This document shows positions 49,182 to 59,969 of a stretch of DNA of 64,000 bases, piece by piece. Under the pieces are notes generated by a model. It did no database searches and was not told the origin of the DNA. It saw only the letters and a list, made by a program, of their open reading frames with translations. The first letter of the stretch is position 1; every line of letters begins with the position of its first letter. This DNA comes from Perkinsus olseni (Eukaryota > Perkinsozoa > Perkinsida > Perkinsidae): positions 62,001 through 126,000 of the forward strand of contig JABANP010000002.1 of NCBI GenBank assembly GCA_013115135.1, written 5' to 3'. The translations under genes were made by a program, and so were the position numbers.

Positions 49182-52100
49182 ATGCGATTCTTCATCGTCG
49201 CTGCATCGTGTGCCGTGGCCGCTGCTACCGAGTTGAGGGGAAGTGTTGCCGCTGGTGAGCTCCCCGCTATCCCGGATGAGAGTGTCGCCCACATCTCTAT
49301 GAACGAAGCCGCCGTTGTTTTCGTCGGCATGTGCTTCATGTATGCCTTGAGGGGTCTCGGTTCTCCTGAGACCGCCACTAAGGGTAACATGGCCGGTGTC
49401 ATCGGTATGTTGGTTGCCATTATCTTCGCTTGCCTCGACCCCCGCTTCACTCACCACTCTGGTGTTCTTGCTATCATCTGCTTTGTTATCGCTGCTATCT
49501 GTGGTCTTTCCATCTCGTCCAAGGCTACTATGATCGTGATGCCCCAAATGGTCGCTGGCTTCCACGCTAGTGTCGGTTTTGCTGCCGTCATGGTCGCCTA
49601 TGCTCGTTACTTCGATGCTGAGGAGGTGATGAACGCTGGCCACTTGGTTGAGACTATGATTGGTATCTTCTTCGGTGCCATGACTCTCACTGGTTCTATC
49701 GTTGCCTGTGGCAAGCTTCAGGGTGTCATCCGCTCTAAGGCTCTCCTCCTTCCCTTCCGTCATTGGATCAACGCTGGCATTTGCGTTGCTTCCATCTTGC
49801 TCACCGTCTGGTTGTGCTTCGTTGGTAAGGGCTCTACTACCGGTATGTGGATCATCATCGTTACCACCATCATCTGCCTCTACCTCGGTTGGGCTCTTGT
49901 TATGTCCATTGGTGGCGCTGATATGCCCGTTGTTGTTTCCATGTTGAACTCCTACTCCGGGTTGGACTACCGTTGCCTGTGGTTTCATGCTCTCCAACAC
50001 CATCCTTATCATTGCTGGTTCTCTTATCGGTTCTTCCGGTGCTATCCTTTCCTACATCATGTGCAAGGGTATGAACCGTTCCTTCACCTCCGTCATCCTT
50101 GGTGGCTTCGGTGTCGAGGAAGGTCACACCGTTGAGGTCACTGGTACTATCACTGAGACCAACATCGATGAGGTTGCTGATAAGATGATCAACGGCCAGT
50201 CCGTCATCATCGTCCCCGGTTACGGTATGGCCGTTGCTCGTTGCCAGCAGACTGTTGCTGGCATCGCTGATTGCCTTCGCACCCACGGTGTCAAGGTTCA
50301 GTTCGCCATTCACCCCGTCGCCGGTCGTTTGCCTGGTCACATGAATGTCTTGCTGGCTGAGGCTAATGTCCCTTATGATATTGTTAAGGAAATGGACGAG
50401 ATCAACCCTGAGTTCCCCGAGACTGATGTCTCTCTTGTCATCGGCGCTAATGATATCGTCAACCCCATGGCCGTCGAGGATCTTTCCTCTCCCATCGGAG
50501 GCATGCCCGTCCTCGAAGTGTGGAAGGCTAAGATGTGCGTCGTGATGAAGCGTTCCATGGCCACTGGCTACTCTGGTATCGAGAACCCCTTGTTCTACAA
50601 GGACAACACTCGTATGCTCTTCGGCAACGCTCACGAGAAGACTCAGGAGCTGCTCGCTGCTCTCCAAGGCCTTGCTAAGGAGAAGAAGGTCACCACCAAG
50701 AACGACGCCTCTACTCCTCTTCTTGCTGAGGAGAAGAAGCCTGAGCCCGAGAAGGTTAAGGAGTATCCTCCTGCTCTCAAGACCATCGGTGTTCTTGATG
50801 AGACTAAGAACAGCGATGAGACTCGTGTCGCCATCGCTCCTAATGTTGTGTCCAAGTTCCGCGACATGGGCTTCGCCTTCGTCATGGAGCGTGGTTGCGG
50901 TGATAAGGCCTCATTCCCCGACCGCTACTACGCCGTTGAGGGATGCAAGCTTGTCGACACCCCCGAGGAGGTCTACAAGGCGGCTGATGTCATCATCAAG
51001 ATCAACACCTTGACTGACCAAGACTTCTCTAACCTTCGTCGTGGTCAGGTCGTCGTCACTTACTTGTGGCCTGCCTTCAACCCCGAGTTGCTCAAGACTC
51101 TCGCCGCCAAGGGTGTGACTGCTATGTCTGTCGATGCTGTTCCTCGTATCACCCGTGCCCAGAAGTTGGATACTCGTTCCTCAATGGCCAACATGGCTGG
51201 TTACAAGGCCATCATCGAAGCCTTCCATCTCTTGCCTCGTTTCGCTAAGCCTTTGACTACTGCCGCTGGTAGTGTCCCCGCCGCCAACGTCTTCATCATT
51301 GGTGCCGGTGTTGCTGGCCTTTCCGCCATCGGAACCTCTCGTTCTCTTGGTGCTTTGGTCACTGCTAACGATACTCGTTCTGTTGTTAAGGAGCAGGTCG
51401 AGTCTATGGGTGCTAAGTTCGCCGAGGTGCCTTACAAGGAGGAGGGCTCTGGTGCTGGTGGCTATGCTAAGGAGATGTCCGAGGGATTCCACAAGGCCCA
51501 GATGCAGCTCTACTCTCAAGAGGTTAAGAAGGCCGATGTTGTTGTTACCACCGCCCAGATCCCTGGCAAGCCCGCTCCTCTTCTTATCACCAAGGAGATG
51601 GTCCGTTCTATGAGGCCTGGCTCTGTTATCGTGGATCTCGCCGCTCAGCAGGGTGGTAACTGCGAGCTCACTCAGAAGGATAAGACCATCGTTGATCCCG
51701 AGAGTGGCGTAACCATTGTTGGTGAATCTAACTTGGCTCGCTTCATGCCTGCCCAGGCTTCTGAGCTCTTTGCAGCCAACATGCGCTTCTTGTTCGACGA
51801 GATGAAGGGTGCCGCTGGTATTGATAAGGCTCTTGCTCAACCTGATGATGTCATCGGGCCCATCCGTTGCACTTATCAGGGACAGGTTACTTGGAAGCCT
51901 GCCGCCCGCCCCGCTCCTCCACCGGCTCCTAAGGCTCCTGCCACCCCCAAGAAGGAGGAGGCTCCTGCTAAGGCCGAGAAGAAGCCCCAGACTGCTTTCT
52001 CGAAGTGGCTCAACTTCTTCCTCGTTCTGATTGTTGTCGGTGCTTGCTGCGCTGGTATTGGTGCTAGCCGCAGTGTCGCCTTGGTTGACCAGATGATGTC

Positions 52101-52344
52101 GTTTGTGATGGCTGTTATCGTCGGTTACTTCCTTGTCTGGGGTGTCGACCACGCCTTGCATACTCCTCTCATGTCCGAGACCAACGCCATCTCTGGTATC
52201 ATCATTGTTGGTGCCATGCAGCAGCTTTCTGCTTGCGGTGTCTTCGCTCAGATTTGTGCCATCTTGGGTACCTTCGCTGCCGGCTTCAATATCTTCGGTG
52301 GTTTCTGGATCACCAAGCGCATGCTTGCCATGTTCCACCGATAA
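49182..52344 (+). CDS. NAD(P) transhydrogenase, beta-alpha fusion, copy 2, with a one-base frame break
   Basis: Tandem paralogue of copy 1, also intronless. The start ATG opens [20 protein letters not shown], a likely signal peptide that copy 1 lacks. The frame runs through the first beta membrane helices to [10 protein letters not shown]. At 49959-49961 this copy has GGG where copy 1 has GG, so the frame is lost there and resumes one base later ([15 protein letters not shown]), staying open to the stop at 52344. Domain II, III and I motifs downstream are all intact. About 270 C-terminal residues, from [20 protein letters not shown] to the end, are identical to copy 1, whereas the linker and N-terminus differ. 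It could be a recent pseudogene, or an intact gene carrying an assembly error. If intact it would be about 1053 residues. Confidence 0.93.
49959..49961 (+). other. Frameshift site: extra G relative to copy 1
   Basis: Copy 1 reads TACTCCGGTTGGACTACC and copy 2 reads TACTCCGGGTTGGACTACC at the same codon, with about 80 identical bases before it. The single extra G is the only break in a 3.1-kb reading frame. Confidence 0.95.
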
Positions 52345-53094
52345 ACGTTGTCAACTCAACAGCTATCCAAGGCTTTATTTAGTGTTGAGAGCCTTTCAAC
52401 GTGGGGGCTCCCCTTCGACTCTTGGATTGTTCTTTGTTGCATCAAGCAGCAACTCAAACGATGTCGAAGGTGATAACTGAACTACCATTTTTGAATGGCC
52501 CTCTGGGGGCCCTACTTGTTGTTGTACAGTCGATTGCTGGATGTGTGCATCAGCTAATATCCTTTACGGCATAATATTATCGTTCCTGACATCCGGAATC
52601 CTTCGAACAAATACAATCTGTTCCTGTTGTGTTGAAGAGAGTAATGTTCGGTTCTTTACAGAGCAGACCACAAACGCTACTAGTGGACTGGTTTGAGGAC
52701 TCTTCGAGCCCTAGAAATGATGTCAGTGGTGTCGCATCGTGGCGAGGCATGTGCGATGGCGTTGAGTACAACCCCTCGGCCGCATGAGCCGGGGGAAATG
52801 GGAAGGTCTACTGTAGTTGATCCTCCGAGTAGACCCCTCGAAAGGGCCTGATGATGATCACTGTGAATCGATGGGTGCATACGACCCTCGAGAGATGCGC
52901 ACATCAGTGATGAAAGTTGAAGCCAGTATCGAACCATGGGCCACGAACTCGGATGACACTCAACCCTCATCAGACAGAGATCAGTCATGGGAATCATGAT
53001 CACCCCAACGCACGGACAGCTTCAATCTCTTCTGTCGTCTCGGTTCGATAGAACTGGACATCCGAGCAGTGATAAATCACGTTGTTCGGATCTG
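52345..53094. other. Intergenic
   Basis: It starts with the 3' flank shared with copy 1. No coding block is recognised on either strand up to the stop of the next minus-strand gene at 53095. Confidence 0.5.
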
Positions 53095-53960
53095 TCATAC
53101 TTGTGGTTTGTGCTTGGAGCTCCTGGCAGGCTGCTTGTCAGCACGGCTACGCACGGGCGAGGACATTGCTTCTTTCGCCTTGGTCAGAGAGGACACTTCC
53201 TTCTCCAGTCGGAGTCGATGCTCACTTTCTTGTTCATACCTGATAGCACTTCGAAGTGAAATTGCTTCACCCGGTAAACTCAACTCAGCGATCAGCTTTC
53301 GGCCTTCCCGAACGAGCGTGTCTCTCTGTTGTTCGAGTTCTCCCAGTTGCCCTCGTAGGCCTGTCATTCTGTCTTCCAAGTCCGTATCTATGAAGCCCCT
53401 GCATATCGCGACGCGGGCGGCAGGCCTCACTTTCTTTTACAAGTTTCATAATTTCATTTTTCCACTGCCGCTCCTTGGCTTTATACTCATCACCCTCGTT
53501 TCTCAGCTGATCTAGTTCAGCCTTCGCCTGCAAGTATCTTGAGGTCGACTCATGCATACCACAGCACAGCCGCATCACCCCACCGTCGTTCCGAGCATAG
53601 ATCGCTCCGCCGTCTGGGCTTCAAGGTCTGCCTTCAATTGAGCATTGTCGGAGCACAGGGCATCATACTGGTGCTGTACAGAGCACCGTAAGGGACACGC
53701 CAGAAAGGCGGCTAGAAAGCCTCACATTTGCCCTCTCGCACGCCGTTTTCACTTGGTCATATTTCGCCTCAGCGGTCGTTGCTCGCCTTTTCGTCAGCAC
53801 GTTCTATTTCTCTAAGGTGCCTGAAGTGTATCCAGTGGTTTCTCAGCTCCTGAGCGCGGATTACTCCTGTTTCTCCACTTCTAGGCGAGAGCATCGCCGT
53901 TGGGCGAGAGTGAGGAGCTGTTTCGTCGTCGTCAACTCCTCAACTAGGATCTTAGAGCCT
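53095..53960 (-). CDS. Coiled-coil protein, uncharacterised
   Basis: Blocks in order: EELTTTKQLLTLAQRRCSRL (53930-53870), TTAEAKYDQVKTACERAN (53780-53730), a 50-nt intron, HQYDALCSDNAQLKADLEAQ (53680-53620), RYLQAKAELDQLRNEGDEYK with AKERQWKNEIMKLVKE (53540-53440), a 43-nt intron ending CATAG, then TDLEDRMTGLRGQLGELEQQ and RDTLVREGRKLIAELSLPGE, ending SSKHKPQV at the stop at 53095. Heptads are continuous across the splices, which supports the model. It is a rod-like structural protein; the family is unknown and the N-terminus unresolved. Confidence 0.6.
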
Positions 53961-54480
53961 GAGCGAGGTTGTAGCTCTAGGAGTGCCCAGTCGGCCCTTC
54001 ACACCGGAAACTGTTGTGCTCTCATCCATCACCAACTCTGTAGGCTTTCCCGACACATTGGTCATGAAAAGACCAGTGCCAGGCGAGGGCGCCATCACCA
54101 AGCGCTTGGACATCGTTAATGTGCTAAGGGAGAGCAGCTCCGGCTTTCGAGCTCCGGCCGATAATGACGATTTATTGTCTCATCGCAAACACAACAGTAA
54201 GATTGCATGGGTCAACATCAACATGGCAGCCGGACGAGGACTCAGCCTCTGGAGCGCCACCCAATCGGTCTTCAGAGTTCGACATTGCACCTAGGGGACG
54301 ACAGGCAGCGAGGGATATCGTTTTCGGCAGAGCAAATACCTTTCTCAATAGTGGCGGTACACGTCCGCAGTCCAGTGACCTCACAGCAGCCTTCTGCCTT
54401 CGCTACTGTTGATGCATCGGTTCCATCATGAGCATCGATAACTATGTTCCGGTTGATCACCTTTGAGGGTGTTTAGAAAC

Positions 54481-55300
54481 TCAGCCCCAGCAGCCCTGAT
54501 CCACCTTGCCCTCGAGGATACTCCGGATTCTTTGCAACTCCACCAGCAGTTTCTCCAGCAAGTCTGCGGTCCTTGAGGATCCATCTCGAGTCTCATCAGC
54601 TCGCTGCCCTCCCCAGGCCGTAGACGAGGCCTGCACTGAGTGGCCCCAGCTGAGTTCCGCCCTCCCTACCTCACGAGAAGCCTTGTTCTCTTGATGCTGT
54701 GCCGACACTCTGTGGCCTCCTCCGCTCCGGAAGGCCCGCCTGATCACATTCTGGCACGGCTTGGATCGTCGTAGCGGAGACAGAGCTAGCCCCACTGTAA
54801 ACGCCGCCACCAGGGTGCCCCAAAGGCTCTTCCCTCTTCGCAGGTTGGGGACTGTGCCGAAGGGCGTGGAGTTCCTCGCTGGCCTCCCTCTCGAGTATCT
54901 CATCCAACCGGTCGAAGATACGGTAGAAGGCTGCTAGGTCAACCTTGCCCTGCCGAGCGTCTTCTTCACAGCCCCTAGACAGACAACAGAGAGCGGTCAG
55001 GGGTAGGCTTTCGTGATGTTACTCACGCTTCCTGAAGAGCTCTCGGGACGTTCACTGTGAGGTTGAGGGTCGGGTAGTCGCCCATGATGGCTTCACAAGC
55101 CCGGAGGACACCATCGGTGTTGAGGTACCCTGAGGGGCCGGGAATGGCCCAGTTGATGCTGCTGCCCTCACTACCGAGCCCAGAATAATCAGCTTCGTGG
55201 AAGGCCGTCTCGATGGTCCCCTCGGCTGCCCCAGCGTCCCCGCCTGACACGGCTCACGAGCCGAGTGGCGGTGGTGCAGAGGGATATCGAAGATCTACCT
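54481..55300 (-). CDS. Uncharacterised protein
   Basis: Exons: SINWAIPGPSGYLNTDGVLR followed by ACEAIMGDYPTLNLTVNVPR with ALQEA (55180-55026), a GTGAGTAAC donor, then QGKVDLAAFYRIFDRLDEIL followed by EREASEELHALRHSPQPAKR (54955-54840) and a Ser/Gly-rich stretch, then an intron and TADLLEKLLVELQRIRSILE ending GKVDQGCWG at 54481. The last part is a short coiled coil. No known domain was recognised. It is downstream of, and co-oriented with, the cyclophilin gene. Confidence 0.45.
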
Positions 55301-55539
55301 GGGTGCCGCCGGCCATGCCTGTCGTGGCCCCCGGTCGACGTATCGTCATTGACAGTACACCTTTGGCTGATGATCACCACTGAATGGTGACGCCTGTCAC
55401 CGAGGCGTCACCGCCGAGCCACTCGAACACAACGCAAAGTATGGAATTGTCAACTTCGTTAAGATCACATGAGCGTGCAATCCCTGGCCGGCACGTCTCC
55501 AGCGATGAGGGGGCGATCGGGTATCTGATAAGACCTAGC

Positions 55540-56305
55540 GAGCGGGCTGAGGATGAGCAAGCAACCCCACCTTGCACCCTGGCGGCAAGGGCTCGTTCTC
55601 CCAAGGGTCCACGTCGATCGTGGCCGTGAAGATCTTCACAGGCTTGCAGGGACACTCTTTCCTGCACTTCACCGCTGCGATATCAGACAAGACCTTCCAA
55701 GACCAGCATCGGAACACTCGGCAAGCTTCCCTTCTACGCACGTGCCAGGAGGACTCCGGTACACTGCCAAAAATTGTGTGTCGGCCGTCTAGATGATCCT
55801 GGCGGGTCAGAGTTATAAAGAACTGACTGCAGTTGGTATTAAAGCCAGTGTTGGCCATCGAGACGATGCCCTTCCTGTCATGCGAGAGATGAGAGCAGAT
55901 CTCGTCCGGGAAGGGCGCTCCGTAGATGCTCTCGCCACCCTTCGGCAGAACCATCTGGGAGTTCCCTAAGACAGTCAACTCGCCACTGAGAAGATACTCT
56001 CTCCTCACCTCGAGCCGTAGTGCTGCCGCCCAGGGCCGTTCCGAAAGGGTCGGGGTCACCAGTCTGGCAGAGGGAGCCCTTGATGACCCGATGGAAGATG
56101 CACCTGTACGAAGCTGACGCGCGAATCGAGCATGAAGGCGCTGCCACTACCCGTCGTAGTAGCCGTGCCTGCAGAGCTCTACGAAGTTGCGACAGGCCTT
56201 GGGGGCCTCGTTGAGGTATAAGTTTATCTTGAGGACCCCATGGGTTGTGTTCAACGTCACCGCCATAAGAAGGGTAAGGAGTACGATGGCTACAGAGGGA
56301 CGCAT
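55540..56305 (-). CDS. Secretory cyclophilin (peptidyl-prolyl cis-trans isomerase)
   Basis: The ATG at 56303-56305 opens a signal peptide ([20 protein letters not shown]) followed directly by the fold start [20 protein letters not shown] with [10 protein letters not shown]. The next exon carries [20 protein letters not shown] (56130-56060; the catalytic region F.RVIKG..QTGD) and then [40 protein letters not shown] and LDGRHTIFG (55935-55770). SMANxGxNTNxSQFFIT is the cyclophilin signature; the usual Gly before SQFF is Cys here. The C-terminal block [20 protein letters not shown] and [20 protein letters not shown] (55700-55580) resembles PPIL-type tails. Proline isomerisation of folding proteins in the ER or secretory route is expected. 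The stop codon was not fixed. Confidence 0.86.
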
Positions 56306-56599
56306 GGGAGGCCCAGCATTCTCCAAAGCTGCGCTTCTTCAGCTGTCAGCACTGGATAAGACCGTTACGTACCATCTCTTTCGTATTAAACAACGCAAGT
56401 AGCAGCAGCAGATGCGCAATGATCGTCGTTTATGGCGGGAGTGACGGCTTAGCCGACTTATCCCAATAACCGCGTGTGGGGTCAACAAAAAGTTCCATCG
56501 GGCAGATGGGTGTCTAAAACGGTATGGTGATCGCCATCATCATCATCGCACTAGATGGCCTGGCGGCAGGCCTTCAGAGCGTCTAAGTAATACCTGAGG

Positions 56600-57180
56600 G
56601 AAGGCAATCACCCATTATGACCATTATGAAGGTCTGGGGACTTACTGGCAATGGGCAGCCTCCACAGCCTGCTCCATGCACTGGTTCAGCTGATCTTGCT
56701 GGACTTGGCACACGTTACCGGAGCTCTGAAGTAAACGACGCCGTCCAAAGGCAGCATCACTCAGTCTCAACTACTTGGTTGACTGCCTGTTGTTGCTGTT
56801 GTTGTGGCGGAGGAGCAGCAGGGGCGGGTTCGCCTTCGTGTCTGTGGACGACTTCTGTCTGCCTCGGTCCAACCACCGCATCAACAGCTCTGTTAGCCAT
56901 GGAAAAGCCAACCCCAGTAGCCATACCTGATCATCACAAGGTGAGCGCAGCAGTTCGGCGACGGTGGCGTGCCCTTACCGGACATCATAGACCCAGCAAG
57001 GCCGCTCATCATCCCTCCTCCACCACCCTGCGCTGGGGCCGGTGGTGGGGCATGCTGGGCAGGGGCAGGGGCGGGGGCTGCACGAGGCTGGGGTGGGGGA
57101 GCGGAGTGCCTTGGTGGGGCAGCAGCTGGTCTACGACCGAACCAACCACCTGAATCAACCTCAGATTCGTCGGACTAACG
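56600..57180 (-). CDS. CHCHD2/CHCHD10-like mitochondrial protein
   Basis: Exon 1 reads SDESEVDSGGWFGRRPAAAP, a Pro/Ala-rich stretch, and GGGGGMMSGLAGSMMSG; a 52-nt GT-AG intron follows, and then MATGVGFSMANRAVDAVVGP with RQTEVVHRHEGEPAPAAPPP and a Gln run (56905-56780). The glycine-rich central helix and Ala/Pro/Gln linkers are as in CHCHD2/10. A C-terminal block reads LLQSSGNVCQVQQDQLNQCM, holding one CX9C motif (CQVQQDQLNQC). The first CX9C of the usual twin pair is not visible, and a frame change lies just upstream, so that part may be in an unrecognised exon. Family members sit in the mitochondrial intermembrane space. Confidence 0.6.
56785..56815. repeat. Short CAA/CAG (Gln) microsatellite
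   Basis: A run of TTG/CTG triplets on the plus strand that encodes Gln on the minus strand within the CHCHD2-like protein. Confidence 0.6.
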
Positions 57181-57189
57181 GTTTCGCCT

Positions 57190-57380
57190 CAGAGCGCCGC
57201 TGAACTCCAGTATTATGTTGCTCAGAGAATGCAGAGGAAGGATCAACCCCAACTTAGTGAGCTGATTCAGCAACGATTGAAGGGGATCATCACGCGCGCA
57301 ATACGCTTCCCGTGTTTTAGAGTCACTGGGCAAGAACTAGAGAAATTTATTGGTGGTACGGGTCGACTACAGCTCCAATA
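57190..57380 (+). CDS. Possible terminal exon, uncharacterised
   Basis: After a TTTCGCCTCAG acceptor the plus strand reads AAELQYYVAQRMQRKDQPQL, SELIQQRLKGIITRAIRFPC and FRVTGQELEKFIGGTGRLQL, then a stop. Composition is strongly coding-like and helical. It faces the 5' end of the minus-strand CHCHD2-like gene, so the upstream exons are unclear. Confidence 0.35.
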
Positions 57381-57387
57381 ACGAAGG

Positions 57388-57679
57388 ATGACTACTCTCG
57401 GTGCCCAAATTGGCGGCTATAGGGTCTACACGGCCGAGCCGCGTCCAAAGATTAATAATAAGAAGAAGAGAATCACTGGGGGGCGTCAGCAGATCTGACC
57501 TGATTTCGAGAAGCGCTTCCAGGATCGAACTCGACGTGTTGAAGACGATCGCGGAGGCGTTGTCAAAACACAGAAGAGGCACCCTTCCTGTTATGAGTAT
57601 CTTACCTCCACTACTGCTACTGGGGGATGGAGACCGGCGAGGGCCGGAGGAGCGGGCACTACTGCGTCGGGGCATTTAG
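57388..57679 (+). CDS. Possible small gene, uncharacterised
   Basis: The ATG at 57388 opens MTTLGAQIGGYRVYTAEPRP followed by KINNKKKRITGGRQQ; a frame change follows, then SRIELDVLKTIAEALSKHRR and MSILPPLLLLGDGDRRGPEE. The first block is basic and the second helical. The join is not resolved, and the two blocks may be unrelated. Confidence 0.28.
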
Positions 57680-58340
57680 TGTTCACGAGTGTCACCAAAC
57701 TGAGTGTTGTGGTCAACGGTGACAACGGCCTCAACGAGGATGCATTCAAGTTGAATACAAATACTCGCGGATTCAACTAATAATTCACCTCTAAGTTCAG
57801 GAGTTGAATGAATCAACTCAAACTTTGAGACGGTAAACTGCAGGCGAGTGCTCCGCCAGAGTGCGTGCTCGTAAAGGCCAGGGGTGCCCTTTTGGTGCGC
57901 TAGTCGGATAGGCCTCACACAGCAATTGTTATTCAATGTAGTTAAGACATATGTGGCTTCATGGGGGCACACACACAACCACCATCGAACCATCACCACC
58001 TAGCTTGTGCCAATGCGCACGACTTGGACACACTTGCAATTCTTGCATTTCCCTAATGCGTATGACGGCTCACAATTAGCGGTTAACAACTCTTCGATGA
58101 CGATACTACTTGAATTCAGCTTCATTTTCCCCATTTTCCATCCACTATTTCATGCTAGCCCGAGCCATCGCGTCTAGTGCCCACTGGGTCCGCCCCTTGT
58201 CAACAGCTGCAGTATCCTCCTGCTTTCGAAACGCCGGCGCCTTACCGGAGCCTATGAGACCCATAAGGTTGGTTCAGGACTAGTCCTGCATGACTGGCCT
58301 ATTGTTTCTCCTCAGAATCCGAGGCCGCAGTGGCATTCCT

Positions 58341-59960
58341 ATGAGTGAGGAGAAGACCTTCCCTGAGTACATGTCCTGCGCCACCCCCTGGGGCTCCTCT
58401 GGTACGGTACTAGGTCTGCTTCTTCTTGTATGGTTGGTGGCGTTAGGTGCTCACGCCTGTCGCCGAGGGTCATGAGGATATGGACTTGGACGACTGGGCT
58501 AAGGCAGTGAAGGCTGAGTTAGATCATAATCTGGCCAAGTAGGGTGCTCAGCGCTGCGCTGCCCTCCCCCTGGTAGGGTCGGTGGTGCAGGTACGGCGCC
58601 ATCTATTTTACTTCTGTACCTGAGCTCCGCACACCGCAGGACTTGGCAATGCTCATGAGGAGCTTGAAGTGAGTTGCTGCTGCTGCTGCTCCTTCCGTGA
58701 CGAGTAGTATCATCCTCGGCATCAGGTACAGGCTGCACGAAGACAGTCACTACCAGCAGATGATGGCCGCTAGGTCCATGACAAGTACCTTGTCATTACT
58801 CCCGTCTCCTCATTACTTTCATCACTTGCAGGTACTAAACTGTCGGACGTCGTCCGTACGGCCTCAGACGAGCCTCCTGAGTATGCCATTGAACCCCACT
58901 CAGAGTACCACACCGCTGGGTGAGATCATTACTGCTGCTGTTGATCTTGGTGTGGTAGTTGACGTACGGTCAGACTCCCTCACAAGATCGCGCTGTTCGC
59001 TCACGGTCAAGTGCCCGACTATGGTGGGGAGTGGATGGTTGTTGACACTAGACGGGTTATGGAGGAGCTTGACAAGGCGGTTGTGAGGAAATTCGATGAA
59101 CTTGGTAATAAACGCTCAGAGGAGAAGCCTCGGGTGCAGTTTTGTGTGCTTTGTAGGAGCATGCTATAAGGTCTTCTACGAGTCCAGGGACAACAGTGTC
59201 ATCGGGTAGTTGCTGGGACACGTTGGTGGCGCATGATTTACGATTGTTGTGGTATAGGTATAACAACTGGCAGACTAATATTAATTGTGACAAGGGTAAG
59301 GTTGAGGAGTACCTCAAAGGTCCGAGGCTACGACTGGAAGTGGAGTAAGTCTGTTGTTCTCCGTAGTAATACTGGTATGATGAATCTTCACAGATGACGA
59401 TGACTCGCTCGAGTACTGGAAGGTTTACCCGGCCATAGTCCCTCATCCGGTCACTGGCGAGAGATGCTGGTTCAACCAAATCCACGCTCAACATAAAAGT
59501 TTTTACTACTCTCATCCGAAGTAGTCAAGAGTGTCGGCTGATCGCATCTCGGTTCTGATGGTGATGCCTGCAGGTACCGTGACATGCCCAGGGATAGCGA
59601 TCGATTCCCTGTTAATACTACCTATGGCGATGGTAGTGAGATTGAGCCACATGTAAGAGCCCTTGGGGTTATTGATGGTTTATCGGCTGGCGACCTCGGC
59701 CTTGTCGAGCATACGTGTCTGCTATCTGTATCGATGGTGGTAGGTGCTCTCACATATTCGTTCCATCATCTGGAGGAACTGTCATGCAGCTCCCCTACGT
59801 ACTGGTGCACTACTGGTACAGGACAACTACCTCACACTACACGGGAGGTAATGATAGTGGTAACAGTGTCTTTGAAGCGACTCTTCGTGTTTGCTCAGGA
59901 TGGACTATGATGGTCATAAGTTCCCGAAAAGGGAGGTCAGCGTGAGCGTCACTTACAGTT
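58341..59960 (+). CDS. TauD/TfdA-family 2-oxoglutarate-dependent dioxygenase
   Basis: A CTCCTCAG acceptor precedes the ATG at 58341 (MSEEKTFPEYMSCATPWGS). Next come DLDDWAKAVKAELDHNLAK (58483) and, after an intron, YGAIYFTSVPELRTPQDLAM (58593), then TKLSDVVRTASDEPPEYAIE with PHSEYHTA (58835-58918), KIALFAHGQVPDYGGEWMVV and DTRRVMEELDKAVVRKFDEL (58982-59100), YNNWQTNINCDKGKVEEYLK (59260-59318), LEYWKVYPAIVPHPVTGERC with WFNQIHAQH (59413-59500), RDMPRDSDRFPVNTTYGDGS (59580-59637) and DNYLTLHGR (59822-59848). The order matches TauD/TfdA proteins: HxE iron site (HSEYH), YGDG, and the distal His in DNxxxxHGR. Such enzymes hydroxylate small molecules using Fe(II) and 2-oxoglutarate; the substrate is unknown. 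The last exon was not resolved. Confidence 0.82.
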
Positions 59961-59969
59961 GAGGAGGCC

